A stretch of 64,000 bases of DNA, taken from NCBI RefSeq assembly GCF_006715305.1, contig NZ_VFMY01000001.1, positions 1,488,001-1,552,000 of the forward strand, read 5' to 3'. Position 1 is the stretch's first letter; each line of letters starts with the position of its first letter. Position numbers and translations under genes: made by a program. Shown piece by piece: positions 8,470-16,226 of the stretch. The stretch comes from Arthrobacter sp. SLBN-100. GTDB lineage: Bacteria > Actinomycetota > Actinomycetes > Actinomycetales > Micrococcaceae. Below the pieces are notes generated by a model. The model had not been told where the DNA came from and searched no databases. It saw nothing but the letters and a program-made list of their open reading frames with translations.

Positions 8470-9480
8470 TCAGGAGCGCGGAGGACTTTCGTGGCCTGTG
8501 CGGGGCAGCCGGGACCGCCGTTGCACCAGCCCGGCCAGCAGTTCCGGCCCTTGGGTGAGGACCAGTTCGCGGAACAGCCGGACGCCCAGGGGCTCCAGGT
8601 CGGGATTTCTTTGGCGCCAGCTCAGGCCCACATCGCGGAAGGCCAGGGCCGAGTCAAGGGGCACCTCCACCCAGCCCAGGTTTCCTGTTTCGCCGCTGAC
8701 GTCCCGTCCGGGAGCATCCCCGCCCGGAGGCAGGATACTGACTCCGAGTCCTGCCGAGACGAGGCCCCTGACGGTGTGCGTGTCCTGGCTTTCGAAGGCG
8801 ATCCGGGGCCGGTATCCGGCTTCCCGGAAGAGTGCATCGGTGAGTGAGCGCATCCCGTACCCGGGGCCGAGCGCCACAAACGGGTCGGAACGGATGTCGG
8901 CCACCGAGGCCAGCTTGCGCCCTGCGAGCGCGTGGGTGTGATGGACCACCAGGCGCAGGGGCTCGCGGTAGAGGAGGGCAGAGGCGAGGTTCCGCCCTTC
9001 GGGGGCGACGGGCGCGGTCAGTGCCAGGTCGGATTCACCGGCGGCGAGCTGGGCCAGGCAGGTGTCGCGTGCTCCCTGGGTCAGTGTGAAGACGGCGCCG
9101 GGGTGGCGGCTCCGGAAGGCGCTGATGAGGAGCGGCAGGGTTGACTCACCGAAGGTGTGCTGGAAGGACACCGGGATCCTGCCGCGAACCACGTCCGATT
9201 CGCTACGGACCAGGTCCAGGCCAGCTTGGAACTCCGCCAGTGCCCGCTCGATGTAGGGCAACAGGGAGCGGGCAGCGGGAGTGAGGCGGACTCCCCTGCC
9301 CTCCCTGACCAGCAGTTCGGTTCCGACGACGGCGCTGGCCCGCGACAGCGCCCTGCTCACCGTCGACTGGGGTACTCCGAGGAGTTCGGCCGTCTCGGTG
9401 ACATGCTGTGTCCTGCCCAGCTCGGACAGCAGCGGCAGGAGCGGAAGAAGCTGCACCAGCTGCTTATGGTCGGGCTCCAA
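8470..9480 (-). CDS. LysR family transcriptional regulator
   Basis: A 336-residue LysR protein. An N-terminal winged helix (TQHVTETAELLGVPQSTVSRALSRASAVVGTELLVREGRGVRLTPA) is followed by a periplasmic-binding-like effector domain. I place the start at a TTG at 9480, because a perfect AGGAGG lies six bases before it and the HTH begins about 20 residues later. The open frame runs far upstream across the neighbouring transporter, but that part is antisense shadow. The gene is divergent from an MFS pump. The pair resembles E. coli YnfL/YnfM, so the regulator probably controls the pump; this is inference. Confidence 0.88.
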   Translation of the reverse strand: MEPDHKQLVQLLPLLPLLSELGRTQHVTETAELLGVPQSTVSRALSRASAVVGTELLVREGRGVRLTPAARSLLPYIERALAEFQAGLDLVRSESDVVRGRIPVSFQHTFGESTLPLLISAFRSRHPGAVFTLTQGARDTCLAQLAAGESDLALTAPVAPEGRNLASALLYREPLRLVVHHTHALAGRKLASVADIRSDPFVALGPGYGMRSLTDALFREAGYRPRIAFESQDTHTVRGLVSAGLGVSILPPGGDAPGRDVSGETGNLGWVEVPLDSALAFRDVGLSWRQRNPDLEPLGVRLFRELVLTQGPELLAGLVQRRSRLPRTGHESPPRS

Positions 9481-9486
9481 CAGCGG

Positions 9487-9492
9487 CCTCCT
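9487..9492 (-). promoter_or_regulatory. Shine-Dalgarno AGGAGG that fixes the LysR TTG start
   Basis: A full six-base Shine-Dalgarno with six-base spacing to the TTG at 9478-9480. Confidence 0.8.
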
Positions 9493-9579
9493 GGTTGCGG
9501 TCCATGCAGGGCCAATTGTTCCGTATTTGCTATGAGTCTTGCACAAAAGATGCATTGGAGGCTTCAGTCCGGCCGGGGC

Positions 9580-9585
9580 TACGCT
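9580..9585 (+). promoter_or_regulatory. -10 box (TACGCT) of leaderless MFS gene
   Basis: TACGCT is followed by six bases and the ATG at 9592; no ribosome site is visible. Confidence 0.45.
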
Positions 9586-9591
9586 TGCCGG

Positions 9592-10845
9592 ATGCAGCGC
9601 AGTGTCCCCCACCCCCGTCCCCAGGATTCCGACGGCGGCTGGCACGGACACGCGAAAGGTTCCAGGGCGTACGGCCGGATCATCCTCGGCCTCGCCTTTG
9701 CCGGGGTAGCAACCTTTGCCCAGCTGTATTCCACCCAGGCTGTCCTGCCGATCCTTGCCGCGGACCTGAACGTCACCGCTGCCGAGGCCGCACTGACCAT
9801 CTCGCTGGCCACTGTCGGGCTGGCGGTTACGGTTATCCCCTGGTCCTTCCTGGCGGACCGGATCGGCAGGGTCAAGGCCATGGCCTGGGGCATCACGGTG
9901 GCCACGGTCCTGGGCCTGCTGGTTCCCCTGTCCACCAGCTTTCCCTTGCTCCTGGGCCTGCGGCTCCTCGAAGGCATGGCCCTGGGCGGCATTCCGGCCA
10001 TCGCCATTGCCTACCTGAACGAAGAGGTGACCAAGGCGCACGCCGCACTCGCTGCGGGAAGCTACGTTGCCGGCACCACGCTGGGCGGCCTTGCCGGACG
10101 GCTGGTGGCAGGCCCTGCCGGGGAACTGTGGGGATGGCGCGCCGCTGCCCTGGCCGTATCCGTCCTCGCAACGCTCGCCGCCGTCGCCTTCCTGGTGCTT
10201 GTGCCGCGGGCCCGGGGGTTTACGGCTGCCAAGGCAGGACTGCGCGGCGCTGCCCGCACCCTCGGCGGCCATGTGCGCAATATCCGCCTGCTCGCGCTGT
10301 ACGTCCAGGCTTTTTTGATGATGGGCGGCTTTGTGGCCGTGTACAACTACCTGGGGTTCCGGCTTTCCGGTGAACCCTTCGGGCTGCCCGCCACGGTGGT
10401 CAGCCTCATGTTCCTGGCCTACCTGTCCGGGACCTTCACGTCCCGCTGGGCAGCAGGACTGACCATGCGTTTCGGGCGCCGGAACGTACTGCTTGCCGGG
10501 CTTGCCCTCTCGACGGCGGGCCTCGCCCTCACGTTCACCGCGTCGCTGGCGCTGATCCTGGCGGGGCTGGTGGTTTTCACGGGCGGCTTCTTTGCGGCGC
10601 ACAGCATCGGTGCGGGGTGGACGGGTGCCATTGCCAGCACCGGCCGGGCCCAGGCGGCCTCACTGTACAACCTTGCCTACTACCTCGGGTCAAGCATTAT
10701 CGGTTGGGCCGGAGGCCTGCTCTTTCAGTCCTTTGGCTGGAACGCCCTGGCCGCCGCCGTCATGATCCTTGCCTGCCTCACAGCGGTGACTGTCGCCGTC
10801 GTCCATCCGAGGGAAGCAATACTTCCCAAGGGAGCAGGCGCCTGA
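9592..10845 (+). CDS. MFS transporter, YnfM-like drug/sugar efflux
   Basis: A 417-residue membrane protein with 12 predicted helices. The major-facilitator loop 2-3 motif reads SFLADRIGRVKAMAWG and the second half has an analogous SRWAAGLTMRFGRRNVLLAG. After a charged 27-residue N-terminus, the first helix is IILGLAFAGVATFAQLYSTQAVLPILAADL, close to YnfM/CynX-type pumps. The ATG at 9592 is preferred; the frame is open upstream but overlaps the LysR gene. A divergent LysR regulator probably controls it. The substrate is unknown. Confidence 0.85.
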   Translation: MQRSVPHPRPQDSDGGWHGHAKGSRAYGRIILGLAFAGVATFAQLYSTQAVLPILAADLNVTAAEAALTISLATVGLAVTVIPWSFLADRIGRVKAMAWGITVATVLGLLVPLSTSFPLLLGLRLLEGMALGGIPAIAIAYLNEEVTKAHAALAAGSYVAGTTLGGLAGRLVAGPAGELWGWRAAALAVSVLATLAAVAFLVLVPRARGFTAAKAGLRGAARTLGGHVRNIRLLALYVQAFLMMGGFVAVYNYLGFRLSGEPFGLPATVVSLMFLAYLSGTFTSRWAAGLTMRFGRRNVLLAGLALSTAGLALTFTASLALILAGLVVFTGGFFAAHSIGAGWTGAIASTGRAQAASLYNLAYYLGSSIIGWAGGLLFQSFGWNALAAAVMILACLTAVTVAVVHPREAILPKGAGA

Positions 10846-10863
10846 ATGCCGCCGCGGGGCGTC

Positions 10864-10869
10864 TAGGAT
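10864..10869 (+). promoter_or_regulatory. -10 box (TAGGAT) of first Lrp/AsnC gene
   Basis: TAGGAT lies 28 bases before the GTG at 10898, which has its own Shine-Dalgarno (GTGAGGAG), so this gene should have a short leader. Confidence 0.4.
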
Positions 10870-10897
10870 AAACGCAGGAACATTGTGAGGAGCCGCC

Positions 10898-11401
10898 GTG
10901 AGCACGAATGCCAGGAACACCAGGCCGGGAGTGCACCTGGAGCCCCTGGATGCCATTGACGAGCGCCTGCTGGCGGCCTTGGTGGCGGACGCGAGGATCT
11001 CCAACAAGCAGCTCGCGGAACTGGTGGGCATAGCGCCCTCTACTGCGCTGATGCGGACCCGGGCCCTCTCGGAGCGGGGCATCGTGCAGGGTTATGAGGC
11101 GAAGCTCAACCTTTCCTCCATCGGCAGGTCGGTGCAGGCCCTCGTTGCGGTGCGGCTCCGGGCGCATGACCGGGACCAGATCGACCGTTTTACAGCCCGC
11201 GTTCCGCACCTGCCGGCAGTGCTGTCCACATTCCATACGTCAGGCTCGGTGGACTACCTGCTGCACATCGCGGTCGCCACCACTGAGGACCTGCGCGACT
11301 GGGTGCTGGACAACCTGGCCACAGACCCCGTGGTAGGCCATACGGAAACCACGCTGGTGTTTGAACACATCCAAGGCAACCACGGGCCGCTCCCGGAGTA
11401 G
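10898..11401 (+). CDS. Lrp/AsnC family transcriptional regulator
   Basis: A 167-residue protein with an N-terminal HTH (LDAIDERLLAALVADARISNKQLAELVGIAPSTALMRTRALSERGIVQGYEAKL) and a C-terminal RAM-type ligand/oligomerisation domain with HTSGSVDYLLHIAV. Lrp/AsnC proteins bind amino acids and assemble as octamers around DNA. The GTG start has a GAGGAG ribosome site five bases upstream. The gene is convergent with the second MFS gene (15 bases between stops); its target is not evident. Confidence 0.9.
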   Translation: MSTNARNTRPGVHLEPLDAIDERLLAALVADARISNKQLAELVGIAPSTALMRTRALSERGIVQGYEAKLNLSSIGRSVQALVAVRLRAHDRDQIDRFTARVPHLPAVLSTFHTSGSVDYLLHIAVATTEDLRDWVLDNLATDPVVGHTETTLVFEHIQGNHGPLPE

Positions 11402-11416
11402 TCCGGCCAGCCCCGG

Positions 11417-12679
11417 CTAGCCCTGGGTCCGCTGCCGCACCACATGGCCTGGCAGTGCCTGGCGCAGCGTGAGGGCCGCCATGATGAACGCCGCCACACC
11501 GCAAAGCACCACGAAGCCCGCAACAGATTGTTCCAGGCCGAAGACACTCGAGGCCCAGCCGAGCCCGAGCACGGGCACGGCGCTGCCCAGGTAGGTGATG
11601 ACGTACAGCGAGCTGATGGTCTGGGCCTGCCGGGCGGGCTCCACACGGCCCGCCACATCATTGAAAACGGTGCGGAAAGCCAGTCCTTGGCCCACGCCTG
11701 CGGCAAGGCTTGCAGCCACCAGCAGTACCGCACTGCTCCAGGCCCCTGCAGCGCCGAGCAGCAGTACGGAAACGCCCAGGACCGCCAGACCGGCGGGCAC
11801 CAGGAAGCGGCCGCGAACGGTGGACAGCTGCGTCAGCGCCGATGCCGCCAGCGTGAGGCAGGCGAGCAGGCCGATCAGGGGGCGGCTTTCGACCGCAAGG
11901 ATCCGGGCAAAGTAGCTGGGAGCCAGTGAGAGGCAGAAACCGAAGACCGCAAAACTGAGGAAGCCGACGCCGGAGGCGAGCCAGAATGCGCCGCGTGCCT
12001 CCCGCGTGACGGAAGGACGGCGCGGTGCCAGCAGCTGCAGCGGGCTGGGTCCTGCCGGCGGCTGGATGGCGGGGCGGGCCCGAAGCAGGTACAGCGGGAC
12101 CAGGAGCGCAGCGAGGACTGCGGAATGGACGTAGTAGGGCGCCGAGGTGGCCCCGGGAAGAAGGGACAGCAACCCGCCGATGACGGGGCCCGCGGCCACT
12201 CCCCCGGCTGACGCCAGCAGGGTGAAGCGGGAGGCCCACTCCGGGCGTGCGGGAAGCAGCTCACGCAGGGCCGCGGCGCTGGCGCCGGTGGCAAGGGCAA
12301 CCGCAGCTCCCTGGAGCGCACGTGCTGCGCACAGCGCGGCCAGGGTGTGTGCTTCGGCGAACAGCCAGCCGCCGGCAAGGCCTGCAACAACAGCCAGGAT
12401 GAGGGCAGCCCTGCGTCCGATATGGTCCGACCAATGACCGGCCAGCATGAGTACGGCCACCAGTGCCAGGACGTAGGTGGTGAAGGCGGCCGTCACGTCA
12501 AGCGGGGACAGCCCCAGCTGCACCTGCAGCAGGGGATACAGGGGCGTGGCCAGGTTGGCGCCAACCAGGAGCGTGAAAATGACGGCGCCGGCCAACACCA
12601 GGCGTGCCGTGGTGGACGCGTCCCACCCTGCCGTGGTGGCTGACGCCGGACGCATGCCGAGCTCGCTGAAGACCGTCAT
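11417..12679 (-). CDS. MFS transporter
   Basis: A 420-residue, 12-helix transporter. Loop 2-3 reads AGHWSDHIGRRAALILAV, the classical MFS motif A. The frame is open to 13135, but the upstream part is antisense to the Lrp gene. The ATG at 12679 (MTVFSELGMRPAS) precedes the first helix LVLAGAVIFTLLVGANLATPLYPLL by about 20 residues and has a weak AAGGCGG ribosome site. It is divergent from an Lrp/AsnC regulator with a palindrome between them, suggesting amino-acid-responsive control of an exporter. The substrate cannot be determined. Confidence 0.85.
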   Translation of the reverse strand: MTVFSELGMRPASATTAGWDASTTARLVLAGAVIFTLLVGANLATPLYPLLQVQLGLSPLDVTAAFTTYVLALVAVLMLAGHWSDHIGRRAALILAVVAGLAGGWLFAEAHTLAALCAARALQGAAVALATGASAAALRELLPARPEWASRFTLLASAGGVAAGPVIGGLLSLLPGATSAPYYVHSAVLAALLVPLYLLRARPAIQPPAGPSPLQLLAPRRPSVTREARGAFWLASGVGFLSFAVFGFCLSLAPSYFARILAVESRPLIGLLACLTLAASALTQLSTVRGRFLVPAGLAVLGVSVLLLGAAGAWSSAVLLVAASLAAGVGQGLAFRTVFNDVAGRVEPARQAQTISSLYVITYLGSAVPVLGLGWASSVFGLEQSVAGFVVLCGVAAFIMAALTLRQALPGHVVRQRTQG

Positions 12680-12808
12680 TGGGCCGCCTTTGCTGCTGCC
12701 GCGGCAGGTGGTCCTTGTGGGAACCTGGCGCGGATGGATAGTGGATAGCTCTAGGGTGGAGCAAGATCGCCCTATTGGACGGCGATGGCTGTCAGAATTG
12801 AGCACGAT

Positions 12809-12824
12809 CATCAAAATATTGATG
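12809..12824. promoter_or_regulatory. Palindromic operator candidate for the second Lrp/AsnC regulator
   Basis: CATCAA-AATA-TTGATG is an inverted repeat with perfect 6-bp arms, in the divergent region between the MFS gene and its Lrp/AsnC neighbour. AT-rich dyads of this kind are typical Lrp-family sites. It precedes the ATG at 12833, which favours that start. Confidence 0.5.
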
Positions 12825-12832
12825 CGCGAGTG

Positions 12833-13381
12833 ATGGAGAGTGATCATCTGAACAGCTTGGACGCCACCGACCTGAAAATCCTGCTGGAACTCATCCGCGA
12901 CCCGAGGATCCAGATCGGGGAGCTCAGCGATTCCCTCGGCGTCGCCCGGAACACTGCCCAGTCGCGGGTCCGGCGCCTGCTCCGGGCGGGGGTGCTGCGG
13001 TCCGGCGGACGGGAGGTGGACCTGGAGGCTGTGGGGTACGACGTGGTGGCCTTTGTAACCATCGAAGTGTCCCACCGCGAGCTGGACGGGGTGGTGGCCG
13101 CCCTGCGGCTGATTCCGCAGGTCCTGGAAGTGCACGAAATTTCAGGGCGGGGCGATGTCTGGTGCCGGGTGGTGGCGACCGATACCCATAACCTTCAGGC
13201 TGCCCTGCGCCAGGTGCTGAGGATCAAGGGCGTCATCCGGACGGAAACCGTCCTGGCGCTGCACACGCATATCCCCTACCGGACAGAACCCCTGATCAGC
13301 GGCCTGGCCAAGGCGTCCACGGCCGGCCAACACGTGCGCGCCAAGCCCTCACACTCCGGCAGCGAAGAGGCGGACGGCTAG
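12833..13381 (+). CDS. Lrp/AsnC family transcriptional regulator
   Basis: A 182-residue regulator. HTH: LDATDLKILLELIRDPRIQIGELSDSLGVARNTAQSRVRRLLRAGVL; then a RAM-like domain with ISGRGDVWCRVVATDTHNLQAAL. I use the ATG at 12833, 8 residues before the first helix. An in-frame ATG at 12785 would lengthen it by 16 residues and put the palindrome 12809-12824 inside the gene. It is divergent from the MFS gene, its probable target. Its stop codon overlaps the -10 box of corA. Confidence 0.88.
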   Translation: MESDHLNSLDATDLKILLELIRDPRIQIGELSDSLGVARNTAQSRVRRLLRAGVLRSGGREVDLEAVGYDVVAFVTIEVSHRELDGVVAALRLIPQVLEVHEISGRGDVWCRVVATDTHNLQAALRQVLRIKGVIRTETVLALHTHIPYRTEPLISGLAKASTAGQHVRAKPSHSGSEEADG

Positions 13382-13384
13382 GAT
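13379..13384 (+). promoter_or_regulatory. -10 box (TAGGAT) of leaderless corA
   Basis: TAGGAT includes the TAG stop of the preceding regulator and is followed by seven bases and the corA ATG at 13392. Confidence 0.5.
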
Positions 13385-13391
13385 TTCGGGA

Positions 13392-14387
13392 ATGACGATC
13401 ATTGACAACGCCGTTTACGTCAACGGCGTCCGGCACGCTGAGCCTGAAAGCTTGGAACAGACCTTCGAAATGCTGGCGCAGCACGGCGGAATGGCGTGGA
13501 TCGGCCTCTACCGTCCCACGTCCACGGAAATGGCGGCGGTGGCCACCGAGTTCGGGCTGCACGCGCTGGCGGTGGAGGACGCCATTTCCGCCCATCAGCG
13601 GCCCAAGCTTGAGCGTTACGGGGACAATCTGTTTACGGTGCTTCGGCCTGCCCGGTACCTGGACGTCACGGAAACGGTGGAGTTCGGCGAACTGCATGTC
13701 TTCACGGGCAGGAATTTTGTGGTCACGGTCCGGCATGCGGAGACGGCGGGTGTGGCCCGGGTACGCCAGCGGCTGGAAAGCAGGCCGGATTTGCTGCGGC
13801 ACGGGCCCGAGGCCGTCCTGTATGCCTTGCTGGACCGGGTGGTGGATGACTATGGCCCTGTGGTGGCGGGGCTTGAGAACGACATTGACGAGATTGAAGA
13901 CCAGCTGTTCAGCGGGGACACCGCGGTATCGCGGCGTATCTATGAACTTGCGCGCGAGGTGATCCAGTTCCAGCGCGCCATCCACCCGTTGCCGGATATG
14001 ATGCACCAGCTCAAGCGGGGGTTCGAAAAATACGATGTGGAAACCGAGCTCCGCCACAGCCTGCGCGACGTGGAGGACCACGTGGAGCGTGTCATCTCCC
14101 GGGCAGACTCCTTCCGGGACCTGCTGCAGAACGCCCTGACCCTGGACGGCACCCTCACCGCCAACCGGCAGAACGAGGCCAGCGCAGAACAGAACGAACA
14201 GGTGAAGAAGATCTCCTCCTGGGCTGCCATCTTCTTCGCTCCATCCTTCGTGGCCGGCGTCTACGGGATGAACTTTGACCACATGCCGGAACTTCACTGG
14301 GTCCTGGGCTACCCGCTGTCGATCGTTTTGATGGCAGCCACGGCCGCGGCCATGTACGCAATCTTCAAGAAGAAGGGCTGGTTGTAG
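13392..14387 (+). CDS. corA: CorA family magnesium/cobalt transporter
   Basis: A 331-residue protein with a long soluble N-terminal funnel domain and two C-terminal helices. The signature YGMNF lies at about residues 291-295 at the end of the first pore helix (AAIFFAPSFVAGV). The second helix is LSIVLMAATAAAMYAIF, with a basic KKKGWL end. CorA pentamers conduct Mg2+ and can carry Co2+ or Ni2+. The length is normal. It begins 10 bases after the Lrp gene and probably has its own leaderless promoter. Confidence 0.93.
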   Translation: MTIIDNAVYVNGVRHAEPESLEQTFEMLAQHGGMAWIGLYRPTSTEMAAVATEFGLHALAVEDAISAHQRPKLERYGDNLFTVLRPARYLDVTETVEFGELHVFTGRNFVVTVRHAETAGVARVRQRLESRPDLLRHGPEAVLYALLDRVVDDYGPVVAGLENDIDEIEDQLFSGDTAVSRRIYELAREVIQFQRAIHPLPDMMHQLKRGFEKYDVETELRHSLRDVEDHVERVISRADSFRDLLQNALTLDGTLTANRQNEASAEQNEQVKKISSWAAIFFAPSFVAGVYGMNFDHMPELHWVLGYPLSIVLMAATAAAMYAIFKKKGWL

Positions 14388-14409
14388 GCGCTGACCGAAA
14401 GGAATTCTG

Positions 14410-14482
14410 TGGAGCTAAGGGGATTCGAACCCCTGACCTCTTCGATGCGAACGAAGCGCTCTACCAACTGAGCTATAACCCC
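14410..14482 (-). tRNA. tRNA-Ala (anticodon CGC)
   Basis: The minus strand folds into a 73-base cloverleaf. The acceptor GGGGTTA/TAGCTCC includes the G3-U70 wobble that marks alanine tRNAs. The D-arm is GCTC...GAGC. The anticodon stem CTTCG/CGAAG has loop TTCGCAT, giving CGC. The T-arm is AGGGG TTCGAAT CCCCT. The discriminator is A and the CCA end is not encoded. It reads GCG codons, common in high-GC genomes. Confidence 0.96.
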
Positions 14483-14566
14483 GGAACGAGCCGACCTGCA
14501 GTTGCTGTGCGGCACCGGTGACCCTAGGCTACAAATTTTCCGCGCCCAATGCCAACTGGCACGCAA

Positions 14567-14593
14567 AAGGCGGCCGGAACGCCCGGCCGCCTT
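14567..14593 (-). terminator. Intrinsic terminator after the SepX/GLPR-like gene
   Basis: Perfect 11-bp arms AAGGCGGCCGG/CCGGCCGCCTT with a 5-base loop; on the minus strand TTTT follows. It lies 10 bases past the stop at 14603. Confidence 0.8.
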
Positions 14594-14602
14594 AGCAAAG
14601 AG

Positions 14603-15520
14603 TCACGCGCGGCGGCGCTGCAGGACGTCGTCGAGATTGCTGAGCGCGCTCTGCGCCTTGGTCAACTGCTGGGCCTCGGCGGCCGGTGCGGCGGGGACGC
14701 CGGCGGCGCCCTGCTTCAGGGACGGCTTGCCCGTGGCCTTGGGCGCCTCGGGCAGCTCAAGGGGCTCGGGCGCCGGACGTTCGGCCTTTGCCGCCTCCAC
14801 GTAAACGGGCTTGGGAACCTCCACGGGCTCCCAGGTGGTGCTCGGGGCGGCCTGCACGGCACTGGTGTCGCCGGCTGCCACCGCAACGGCGAGTGCCGCC
14901 TCGCGAAGTTCCATTGCCGTCAGCGGCCTGATCTTCGGCCGGCCGGCCTCGGCATCAAAAAGGGGGCTTTCGGCACGGGCGGGCGCAGCCTGGGGCTTCG
15001 GCGGAACCTGGGCGGCTGCGGGCCTCGCTGCCGGTGCGGCCATGGCGGAGCGGAATGCAGCGTTCACCTTGGCCTTGCGGTCGCGGACAGCGAGCCTGCG
15101 GAGCAGGACCACGGACGCCACGGTCAGGGCGGCGCAGGCCAACGGAAGCACGGGACTTCCCAGCCCGAAAGCCAGCAGCACGGCAGAGACGAACGCGGTC
15201 AGCAGCGAAAGCAGTCCCGCCAGGGCAAGCGCCGTGCGGCCGTACCGGATTTTGAAATGGCCCGTTGCGGCTGTGCTGCCTGACGGCGCAGCGGATCCGG
15301 TACTCTTCCTGGTGTCCATGGCTTTCTCCTGCTGGGCGACGACCTTCAAGACCAGCCCCGCTCGAGGGTCCGGCACATCCTCGGCAGGTGTGTCTGCCAG
15401 GAAGTCGCCGGCGGCCTGGAACTGGTGCCGGCGGTTCCGGAGGACGTAGGGGGCAACCCATACAATCCAGAGCACGACGGCAACCACAAGGATCACGGAG
15501 CTGCTAAGGGGGAAGTCCAC
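14603..15520 (-). CDS. Membrane protein of the SepX/GLPR type
   Basis: A ~305-residue protein with one N-terminal helix (about residues 7-26, ending VAPYVLRNRRHQ), a polar linker, two close helices (about 96-118 and 122-141, ending LLRRLAVRDRK), and a long Ala/Pro-rich C-terminal tail. This topology, downstream of galU and rimJ, matches actinobacterial SepX of Streptomyces and the gephyrin-like-protein receptor GLPR of Corynebacterium (Rv0996 in Mycobacterium), which work in septation and polar growth. The identity is inferred from topology and gene order. GTG at 15520 is favoured because TACGGT lies seven bases upstream; TTG at 15526 is the alternative. Confidence 0.6.
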   Translation of the reverse strand: MDFPLSSSVILVVAVVLWIVWVAPYVLRNRRHQFQAAGDFLADTPAEDVPDPRAGLVLKVVAQQEKAMDTRKSTGSAAPSGSTAATGHFKIRYGRTALALAGLLSLLTAFVSAVLLAFGLGSPVLPLACAALTVASVVLLRRLAVRDRKAKVNAAFRSAMAAPAARPAAAQVPPKPQAAPARAESPLFDAEAGRPKIRPLTAMELREAALAVAVAAGDTSAVQAAPSTTWEPVEVPKPVYVEAAKAERPAPEPLELPEAPKATGKPSLKQGAAGVPAAPAAEAQQLTKAQSALSNLDDVLQRRRA

Positions 15521-15527
15521 ACTCAAA

Positions 15528-15533
15528 ACCGTA
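15528..15533 (-). promoter_or_regulatory. -10 box (TACGGT) of leaderless SepX/GLPR-like gene
   Basis: TACGGT is seven bases before the GTG at 15520 and decides that start over the TTG at 15526. Confidence 0.5.
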
Positions 15534-15601
15534 TGAGCAACACGACGGCTGCAGCCGCATTAGCCACGGTGTGTCGTGGCGCGCCTGGCAAATCATTGGA
15601 T

Positions 15602-16222
15602 TTATGACGTCCGGGAAGCCAGCCATCGGTTCAGCAACCCCTCCGGAACCTCCTCGGAGGTCAGTGCAAACGAGCGGTGGTCAGCCCATCCGCCGTTGAT
15701 ATGCAGGTAGCGTGGCCGGTATCCCTCATCCCGGAATCCCAGCTTCTCCACCACCCGAAGGCTGGGCCCGTTCTCAGGGCGGATGTTGATTTCCATCCGG
15801 TGCAGGCCCAAGGTCCTGAAGCAGTGGTCCGTCACCAGCGCCACGGCCGTGGGGGCTATCCCCTGCCCCGCCCGCGCCTGGTCAACCCAGTATCCCAGCG
15901 TCGCCATCATGGCCGAACCCCAGACGATCGACGAAACGGTCAGCTGGCCCACGATCACGGAATTCCGAACTTCCGGCACACGTTTGGTAATCACAAATGG
16001 AAGTGCGGTGGCCTGGGCGGCCTGGGCGTTCAGGGAACGGACCATTTGGCGGTAATCGGGCAGCCCGCCGGCCGGATCCGGGTTCGAGGCTTCCCATGGC
16101 GCCAGCCATTCGCCGTTGCGGGCCCGCACTTCCGTCCACTCTTTTTTGTCCCGGTACCGGATGGGCCTCAGGACCAGGTCGCCGCATTCCAAGGTGACGG
16201 GCCAGATAGGGCCGGGGCGCAC
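15602..16222 (-). CDS. GNAT acetyltransferase, RimJ/RimL type
   Basis: A 206-residue GNAT protein. Strand LVLRPIRYRDKKEWTEVR is the RimJ/RimL entry, and the acetyl-CoA site is GYWVDQARAGQGIAPTAVALV followed by LGLHRMEINIRPENGPSLRVVEKLGFRDEGY. Family members acetylate protein N-termini, including ribosomal S5 (RimJ). The GTG at 16222 lies four bases after the galU stop, so the genes are co-transcribed; an upstream in-frame start would overlap galU. The motif is complete. The true substrate is unknown. Confidence 0.85.
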   Translation of the reverse strand: MRPGPIWPVTLECGDLVLRPIRYRDKKEWTEVRARNGEWLAPWEASNPDPAGGLPDYRQMVRSLNAQAAQATALPFVITKRVPEVRNSVIVGQLTVSSIVWGSAMMATLGYWVDQARAGQGIAPTAVALVTDHCFRTLGLHRMEINIRPENGPSLRVVEKLGFRDEGYRPRYLHINGGWADHRSFALTSEEVPEGLLNRWLASRTS

Positions 16223-16226
16223 GGGA

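Noticed and set aside
9481..10602. N-terminal 370-codon extension of the LysR frame
   Set aside because: It is antisense to the MFS gene, has Arg/Gln/Gly-rich shadow composition and no LysR similarity; the TTG with AGGAGG at 9480 explains the true start.
12680..13135. Upstream extension of the MFS frame
   Set aside because: It lies antisense to the Lrp/AsnC gene and is not membrane-like; the ATG at 12679 fits the first helix.
15062..15250. Long frames opposite the SepX/GLPR-like and helicase genes
   Set aside because: They are typical high-GC antisense shadows without ribosome sites or recognisable motifs.
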